From positions 25,899,983-25,963,982 of the forward strand of contig NC_034009.1 of the NCBI RefSeq assembly GCF_000346465.2: a DNA stretch of 64,000 bases, read 5' to 3'. This document shows positions 57,703-64,000 of the stretch, one piece after another. The position numbers and the translations under genes were made by a program. Below the pieces are notes generated by a model. It did not search any database. It saw nothing but the letters and a program-made list of their open reading frames with translations, and was not told the DNA's origin. Position 1 is the first letter of the stretch. Every line of letters begins with the position of its first letter. The stretch is from Prunus persica (lineage: Eukaryota > Streptophyta > Magnoliopsida > Rosales > Rosaceae).

Positions 57703-60201
57703 ATGGCGAGCTCAGAACTGGCCGTTTCGCATTCTGAGTCTTCAGCGGTTACCGCCACAGTAGATCCCATTACCGCTTCTTCTTCTCTGAAGCGGAAGAG
57801 ACCCCCCATGATTGAGATCCCAAACGTCTTGCAAGAAATTAAAACCGAAAAGCTCAGAGATTTCACGCCAGAGAACGATGCCGTCTGCTTCAGTGGGATT
57901 GGAGTTGGGGTCTCCGCCGCCAAAGGCAAGAAAAAGTTTATGGAAGATACCCACAAGATAGTTTCTTGCTTACAAGGCAACAACTCCAAGAAGGTAAACA
58001 GTTTTTCCTTATTTATATGCTTATATATCTACAATCTTTTAGAGTTATTTTTTAATTGTAATTTGGTTTTTGCGTTGTTCATATGTAGGGTTTCTTTGGG
58101 GTGTATGATGGGCATGGTGGCAAGAAGGCTGCAGATTTTGTTGCTGACAATTTGCACAATAATATTCTTGAAATGATGGAAGTGCATACAGAAATAGAAG
58201 AGGCGGTTAAAGCTGGGTATCTGAAAACAGACCAGGAGTTCTTGAAACAGGTAATTGCAATTCTGGATTCTTTATTTGATGTTCACGACTGATTAATGTA
58301 TGTGAGCCCTTAATCTGACATTTAAAATGTAAAAAAGTGAGGATTCGGTCCAATTCTTTTAGAAAACTTCATTGATGATTAGTCCTGATTCATAGAAAAG
58401 AAACGGTGTTCAGCGCATATGAATTGATTCCCATCTGAGTGCATTTCATTAAATGTTGAAGGTAATGTTGTTAGCTCTGAATAAATGTAATATTAGGCAT
58501 ATTTTATTACCAATTGGAGGTAATTCGCTGACAATGCTTGGTCTTCTTTCCTGACCTTTTGTATTATGGAAATCTTTATTGATGGCTGCGAGTAAATGCA
58601 GGGTTTAGGAAGTGGTACCTGCTGTGTCACAGCCTTAATTGAAGGGCAAGAGGTCGTTATTTCAAACTTGGGGGATTGCAGGGCTGTTCTTTGTAGAGGT
58701 GGAGTGGCGGAGGCTCTTACCTTGGATCATACGGCAGAACAGGAGGATGAACGCAAAAGAATAGAGAATGAGGTTTTTAACATAATCATTGTCACAATTA
58801 CATTACATGGTACTGACATACAAGAGACAACTTAAAGTATTTGATGACAATTGTTGATATTGTGATCAGGGAGGATATGTAGAGTTCCACCGAGGAGCAT
58901 GGAGAGTTCATGGAGTTCTTTCTGTTTCTAGAAGCATTGGAGATGCTCATCTGAAGGACTGGGTGCTGGCTGAGCCTGAAACAAAGATCCTACAGCTCAC
59001 TCCAGATATGGAATTTCTTGTATTGGCTTCGGATGGACTGTGGGGAGAGGTATGCAGCGAGATTTTTATGCATGAAAAAATCCATGTTAAATTATGGAAT
59101 TATCTTAAAAAAACAGGCACATTCTTATCCTGTTTGTGCCATTCTTATCTTAGCTCATCTTAGGTCCACCTTAATGGTTCTGAATTTACTTTATATTGAC
59201 TTGACTTTTGCATAAATAGGTCTTTGTTATCTTAGCAGATATGCTGGGTCAGGTGTTGGGATGGCATATGTTTTAGGATAAAACTTAGGTTAGGTCACCG
59301 ATATTAGATTTATTAGTTTCCATTTATTTTCACTTTTGCAGCATTAGCATCAACGTTAATGGCATATCATCTACATATCCCTGTAGCATGAATGAGGTAT
59401 CCGAGCCTACATCCCTGTTGAAAATTATGAAAGTCAGTCCTTTCAAACTTTGATGTTGATGGTTTTTCCTAGGTTGGCAACCAAGAAGCCATTGATACGG
59501 TGACCCGATTATGTTCAGTTCAGAAAAAATTGGGACCCTCAGGAGATCTACTGAAGGATAATGAGGAGGACTATGGCTGTGTTAGTGTGAGCCCTTCATC
59601 AAAGTTACGAAGAATTTCGCTAGTTAAGAAACTTAAAGGCACACAATCTCCAGGCTATAAGAAGACAGTCAATAGCTGGAAAGAGAGTGAGAATGACTTC
59701 CCGAGTGAAAATGAGAGCCCTCCATCGAAGTCAAGAAGAATCTCTTTAGCAAAGCGAGCAAACATGAAGAATGAATCTCCCATAAAAGAGACTCAATCTC
59801 CAGGCTATAAGAAGACTGACAATAGCTGCAAAGATAGTGAGAATGACTTCGCGAGTGAAAATGAAAGCCCCGCATCGAAGTCAAGAAAAATATCCTTAGT
59901 AAAGCGAGTAAACATGAAGAACGAATCTCCCGTAAAAGATACTCAATCTCCAGGCTATAAGAAGACAGTTAATAGCTGGAAAGATAGTGAGAATGACTTT
60001 CCAAGTGAAAATGAAAGCCCTCCATCAAAGTCAAGAAGAATATCATTGGTAAAGCGAGTAAATATGAAGATTCAACCAGCCTCCGGCGGACTGGTGGCTG
60101 CTTGTAAGGAGCTTGTGAACCTTGCATTGAGTAGGGGTAGTTTGGACGACATCACAGTGATGATAATTGATCTAAATCATTTCAGATGCCAGCTCAATTG
60201 A
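57703..60201 (+). CDS. Protein phosphatase 2C with intradomain repeats
   Basis: Five coding exons, 57703-57993, 58089-58250, 58602-58772, 58870-59049 and 59473-60201, giving 510 residues. PP2C motifs are all present: KKFMEDTH (Asp 82), [10 protein letters not shown] (Asp 104), [50 protein letters not shown] (Asp 263) and [13 protein letters not shown], so the metal-binding Asp residues are kept and activity is likely. Between [13 protein letters not shown] and the last helix-strand [17 protein letters not shown], exon 5 holds a long insert with about three tandem 50-residue units (DNA 59638-60070). The N-terminus has a basic SLKRKRPP run, a possible nuclear signal. Order and sequence point to At1g67820 (PP2C 14; from memory). 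Related PP2Cs dephosphorylate MAP kinases; the substrate here is unknown. Confidence 0.93.
59638..60070 (+). repeat. 150-bp coding tandem repeat in PP2C exon 5
   Basis: The anchor CAATCTCCAGGCTATAAG recurs at 59644, 59794 and 59944, a period of exactly 150 bp or 50 codons, so the frame is kept. A partial unit precedes the first. Each unit contains [19 protein letters not shown] and SKSR(R/K)ISL. Confidence 0.93.
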
Positions 60202-61491
60202 TTGGCATTTCTGCTCTTGCAGTACGCCTTTCTCCTGTAGTTAAGGAACCTTACAGAAAGCTGTGCAGGGTCTAATCTCCTGAATTCTTTAATTGCCAGT
60301 AACAACTTTTCTCTTTCTTAAAAGCTCAATGATAATGCTAATGGCCACTCTTTCGTTAGTACTTCTTTCTCACCTTTGATGTATCTGCATCTGTATATTA
60401 ATCTAGGAATTGCAGTACCGAATATTAGTGGTGATAAATGAAGCTTCAGTTGGCTGCTCATGAAGATCTTTGTGTTCATATATGAGAAGTGAATCACTGA
60501 GAACTAAAATCATAAATGAAGCTCTAATTGTCGTTCAGAAAGATAACACTGCTTGATTGTTCGAAAAAGTCATTAATTTGCGTCATCAATTGTGCTCTTA
60601 TATGGAAAGAGCTAATGAATTGCTATTGTTCCCCCACCAACTTCTCTAAATACAGAGACTGTAAATCTGCCTCCCTAATCCCTTGGCTGTATTTTACTCT
60701 CTTAGATAGATCAACATCCCTAGCTATCACTTGCCCGTATCTTCGTTTTCCTCGTCATGCCTCCCATGTTCAAACTACAATGAACTGAGTTATACAGTTT
60801 ATATCTGCATAATCTTACTCAAACTCAAGAGTAGTGAAGAATTCCTCTCATTTTCTGCACCCTGCCACCCAGCATTCCTGCTAACTACTAACTTTTCCAC
60901 CACTATACAAATACTGTTCAATTATGAAGTTTAAAAAAACACCTGGTGAAACAGTACAAAGCATGTGGAAGTATAATAACCCACATCGTAAATCCAAATT
61001 ATTTATATATATATTTTACTTCGTTAGTCTCCTTTACCCCACCCATATGCTCTCCCCTGATATGAATTTTAGTTCTTTATATTCTGGTACACTGTCACAT
61101 GAACTTCATATGTGATGAAAAAGGGGTAGTTGCTTTTTTCCATGCAAGAAAAGATAGATTTATGGGGATCAAACTTATCTTCAACCCAAACCACTTCCAA
61201 GAAGAAAAAAGTCGGTTTTGTTAAAAATAGAAAGGGCAAAACAGATTGGAAAGCTTGCACGGCTTAGATGCATGTAAAACGTGTTACTCTTAAGTTCACC
61301 CTCCATCCTCACTTGTCTCTGCCTCTAAAGACTGCCAGTTTGGAAATTGAGTCATTAGCCTGTGGCTCGATTGATAACATGCTGCCAAGAAAAGCTTCGT
61401 GCCAAATCTTATGGGTGAGATCTTAGCCAAACCAACTCATTCATCTTTGTCTGTCAATGCCTTGTAGTCTGATTAATTTGATCAAGACTAC
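60202..61491. other. PP2C 3' region and intergenic DNA
   Basis: Holds the PP2C 3' untranslated region (probably to about 60430) and then unremarkable AT-rich DNA. Open frames at 60528-61115 lack coding signature. Confidence 0.5.
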
Positions 61492-61499
61492 ATATATAT
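61492..61499 (+). promoter_or_regulatory. TATA-like box of DUF868 gene
   Basis: TATATATC about 60 bp before the ATG; a second TATAAAT at 61516-61522 is too close to the ATG for a normal leader. Confidence 0.4.
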
Positions 61500-61554
61500 C
61501 CTCTTCATTTCTTCATATAAATCAATCACCTTTCTTAAAAATCATTGGGTAACC

Positions 61555-62481
61555 ATGCATGATCCAATTGGAATTCCTGCTTGCTTTTCATCCGGTACTC
61601 AAAGGCCGGTTGATGATCCAAATCCAACGAGCGTGATCAGGGCAGGACAGAGTGTGTTCATGTCAGTGTACAGCACAAAGATAGCTGGTCAGTGCCGTCT
61701 GATCACCATCACTTGGTGCAAGAACTTGTTGCTACATGGCCTCTCTGTTTCTGTTCAAGGCCAAGATGGAGACGAAGATTATCGTTGTAAGGTTGAGCTG
61801 AAGCCGTGGTACTTTTGGAGGAAGCAAGGCTCCAAGCAATTTCTGGTGGATGGCAGCACAGTTGATGTGGTCTGGGACCTAAAAGCTGCAAAATTCAACG
61901 GAGAAACCGAGCCGCGATCGGACTATTATGTTGCTATTGTGTGTGAAGAGGAGGTGGTGTTGCTTGTTGGTGATCAAAAGAAAGATGCATACAGAAGAAC
62001 AGGTTGCAGGCCATCACTCATAGAACCCATCTTGGTTTCAAGGAAGGAACATTTGTTTGGCAAGAAGAGATACTCAACAAGAATCAAGTTCCATGAAAAG
62101 GAAAGCTTTCATGAGATTTTGATTGAGTGCAACAACATCTCTGCCACTGGGGCTGATCCAGAACTGGAGATAAAGATAGATGGGAGCATAGCTCTCCATG
62201 TCAAGCACCTCCATTGGAAATTCAGAGGTAATGAGTGTGTTGATATAAACAAAACTAAAGTTGAAGTTTATTGGGATGTTCATGATTGGCTCTTCAGCTC
62301 TGGGCCAAGGCATGGAATGTTCATTTTCAAGCCAATATCATCTTCATCACCAGAAACTGCGCAGTCAACCCAAGAACAAGCGTTGACTGAAAAGTCAAGT
62401 TGTGCAGCAGAAGAAGAGGATGACAAGGCAGGTGGGTCATCTGTATTTTCCTTATTCGTTTATGCTTGGAAGGTGGAATGA
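61555..62481 (+). CDS. DUF868 family protein
   Basis: Single-exon gene of 308 residues. The whole length fits the plant-specific DUF868 family: the opening IPACFSSGTQ, the CRLITITWCKNLLLHGLSV block, YRCKVELKPWYFWRKQGSK, VDVVWDLKAAKF, the middle SDYYVAIVCEEEVVLLVGD, RYSTRIKFHEK, and VEVYWDVHDWLFSS with GMFIFKP near the end. The last 60 residues are Ser/Glu-rich and variable. No signal peptide, membrane segment or catalytic motif is visible. The many alternating hydrophobic strands suggest an all-beta fold (inference). Function is unknown in the family. An Arabidopsis counterpart at this place in the syntenic block is not one I recall, so this gene may have moved in or been lost there. Confidence 0.92.
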   Translation: MHDPIGIPACFSSGTQRPVDDPNPTSVIRAGQSVFMSVYSTKIAGQCRLITITWCKNLLLHGLSVSVQGQDGDEDYRCKVELKPWYFWRKQGSKQFLVDGSTVDVVWDLKAAKFNGETEPRSDYYVAIVCEEEVVLLVGDQKKDAYRRTGCRPSLIEPILVSRKEHLFGKKRYSTRIKFHEKESFHEILIECNNISATGADPELEIKIDGSIALHVKHLHWKFRGNECVDINKTKVEVYWDVHDWLFSSGPRHGMFIFKPISSSSPETAQSTQEQALTEKSSCAAEEEDDKAGGSSVFSLFVYAWKVE

Positions 62482-63462
62482 TGATTGTGTTCAAAGTGGT
62501 TCATTAACACACGTTATTGAAGTGATTAATTAGCAACATTATTGCATTAAACATGAGCAAAGGGAATTAAGGGAAAGGGATTAATTAAGGCTCCACGTTC
62601 ATGCACATTTTGGATTTGGAGGGTAGACCCCTTCTTCTACAATGAGGTTCCGCATATGAACAGATGGACCCAACTGGTTTGGGATTTTGCTTGCTACAGC
62701 TGGAATTGAATAATATGGAACATGATTAGACAGGGCCAGATTGGATCACATTTACATGCCCAATAATCCCCCAATCCCAATCACCCCAATTACCCATTTT
62801 CGTTTTATAATTGCTCTATCACGTATACGTGGATCATCTTTATTTTTATTTTTTAAGTTTCCTTACTTTTTCTGTTCATATTTTGTTTCCTTTTATTATT
62901 ATCGTTGAGTGTTTAAAGAAAATTTTTAGTAACGATGTATAAATAAATGAGAGTCAAATTCTTATCGCGGATTTGAAATATTTACAACCGATCACTTGAA
63001 TTATAACATATTTTGTGTATAACCAGAGCAGAGGATCCGAACTCATAATTTGGATTCCTAGTCAATGATCTGACCATCCAATCTTACGAATGATGACTGC
63101 TTTTGGGCAGGCCACACCTGTAAATAGACATGTTGGCTAAGTTACCAAAAGTGAAAACCATACGAAATAAAGAAAGATAAAAAGGTAAAAGTCTGGGGGT
63201 TGGCCCATAACAACATGCCTACCACGTGACATGAATGTAACCTAAAAGACAGGAATAGATTCCTGCATGAGATGGATGGGCCGTTGGTGGCCCATATACT
63301 TTTGCTTCATATTCTTGTTTCGCAAAAAAACAAGCCCAATAATTTATTCTAAGTGAAAAGGTTGTTCACTTCTCACTTGACACTTTTGTAAAGTCCTTTT
63401 AGAAGATGAAAAAGGCATGTGGAAAGGCAAAAGAAGAAAACACACCACAAGAGATTAGTGAT
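62482..63462. other. Intergenic between convergent genes
   Basis: 3' untranslated regions of the DUF868 and GDSL genes with AT-rich DNA between; a possible SINE-like B-box patch near 63035-63070 is too weak to call. No gene seen. Confidence 0.5.
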
Positions 63463-64000
63463 TCAGTGGTCCTTTCTACTTCTACGACAGGCCATTTTCA
63501 AAGGGTTTGGCGGGTCCGAAAAGGAGCCTTTCACAATTTGTTGGAATATCCACTTGTTCGCGGCCTCAGTGTAGTGGACCCCATCCCAGTTGATCTGAAC
63601 CGTCGGATCATTGCATGATTTCGCGATGACCGTCTCGATGCCGTTGATCGTCTTCTTGGTCCCACATTTCGCGTACCTGTTGTAATTATATTTCCCACCA
63701 TGCCCGCAACATGCTATAAGGGGATTCCCAAATCCTACATTACAAATTCAAAATTGTGACTTGCATTGTAGGGTAGATTCAAAATTCATCTAAAGTTACC
63801 AAACTCACAAAGTGAGGTAAAGTGTTACCATATGTTTTGGTTTGGGTGATAAGGGTGCGCTTTACTGAGTAGACATCAACATAGGTGATTGCAGCCAGTG
63901 GAAGATCTTTCTTAAGGTGAAGCAAAGCTTCCTTTAGTCTTTGGTTGAAATATTGGGCCACCTCATTGAACTGATCTGCACACCCATATTTATCTATTTG
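63463..64000 (-). CDS. GDSL esterase/lipase, C-terminal part
   Basis: Partial gene on the minus strand that continues beyond the right edge. Two exons are visible, 63829-64000 and 63463-63734, separated by a 94-bp GT-AG intron; together they give 146 C-terminal residues. Family marks: YGCADQFNEVAQYFNQRLKE, ITYVDVYSVK, FGNPLIACCGHGGKYNYN and WDGVHYTEAANKWIFQ, the last with the Asp and His of the catalytic triad (block V, DGVH). The catalytic Ser block lies outside the window. Plant GDSL enzymes are secreted hydrolases of lipid or cell-wall esters. It resembles the Arabidopsis alpha-fucosidase FXG1 group (At1g67830, from memory), also a neighbour of CSK, but the substrate cannot be decided here. 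The Cys-rich basic tail MACRRSRKDH is unusual. Confidence 0.92.

Noticed and set aside
1..64000. CRISPR arrays, bacterial operons, ribosomal RNA genes
   Set aside because: None seen; the window is plant nuclear DNA and the regular repeats present are microsatellites or transposon ends.

Overview
The window is nuclear DNA of a eudicot plant: genes are split by short AG-bounded introns, intergenic DNA is AT-rich and full of (GA)n/(CT)n arrays, MITEs, Helitron and SINE remnants, and every recognisable protein belongs to a plant family. The repeats and a pararetrovirus fragment fit a woody rosid, possibly Rosaceae (Prunus/Malus type); that assignment is inference. A 100-base run of N (6422-6521) is an assembly gap.

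Layout. 1-9178: repeat-rich, no gene seen. 9264-10538: an AP2/ERF factor of the DORNROESCHEN-LIKE/ESR2 type. 10539-18141: AT-rich DNA with a Helitron, hairpin-ended MITEs and a truncated endogenous pararetrovirus (about 14276-16527) that keeps an open 434-codon ORF of unknown function, an intergenic promoter region and a tRNA-Met primer site. 18142-23200: a 77-residue small protein and an NPH3/BTB gene (minus). 23200-34780: about 11.6 kb without a recognisable gene. 35216-49360: a GT17 N-acetylglucosaminyltransferase, an unrecognised 188-codon ORF, a 107-residue small protein, a XERICO-like RING-H2 protein (minus) and a 14-exon DUF707 gene (minus). 49400-53500: repeats. 53510-64000: chloroplast sensor kinase CSK (minus), a divergent PP2C phosphatase carrying a 50-residue tandem repeat, a DUF868 gene, and the 3' end of a GDSL esterase/lipase (minus) that runs off the right edge.

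Most genes match, in order, the Arabidopsis chromosome 1 block At1g67910-At1g67820, with DRNL (At1g24590) known from the paralogous At1g24 block. Locus numbers are recalled, not searched. The genes are single-copy neighbours, not an operon or pathway; what joins them is conserved gene order. Exon models were built by hand from splice sites, reading-frame continuity and family resemblance. The least understood content is the pararetroviral ORF, the unrecognised ORF at 38464-39030, the repeat expansion inside the PP2C domain, and introns whose donors abut long (CT)n tracts in the CSK and DUF707 genes.
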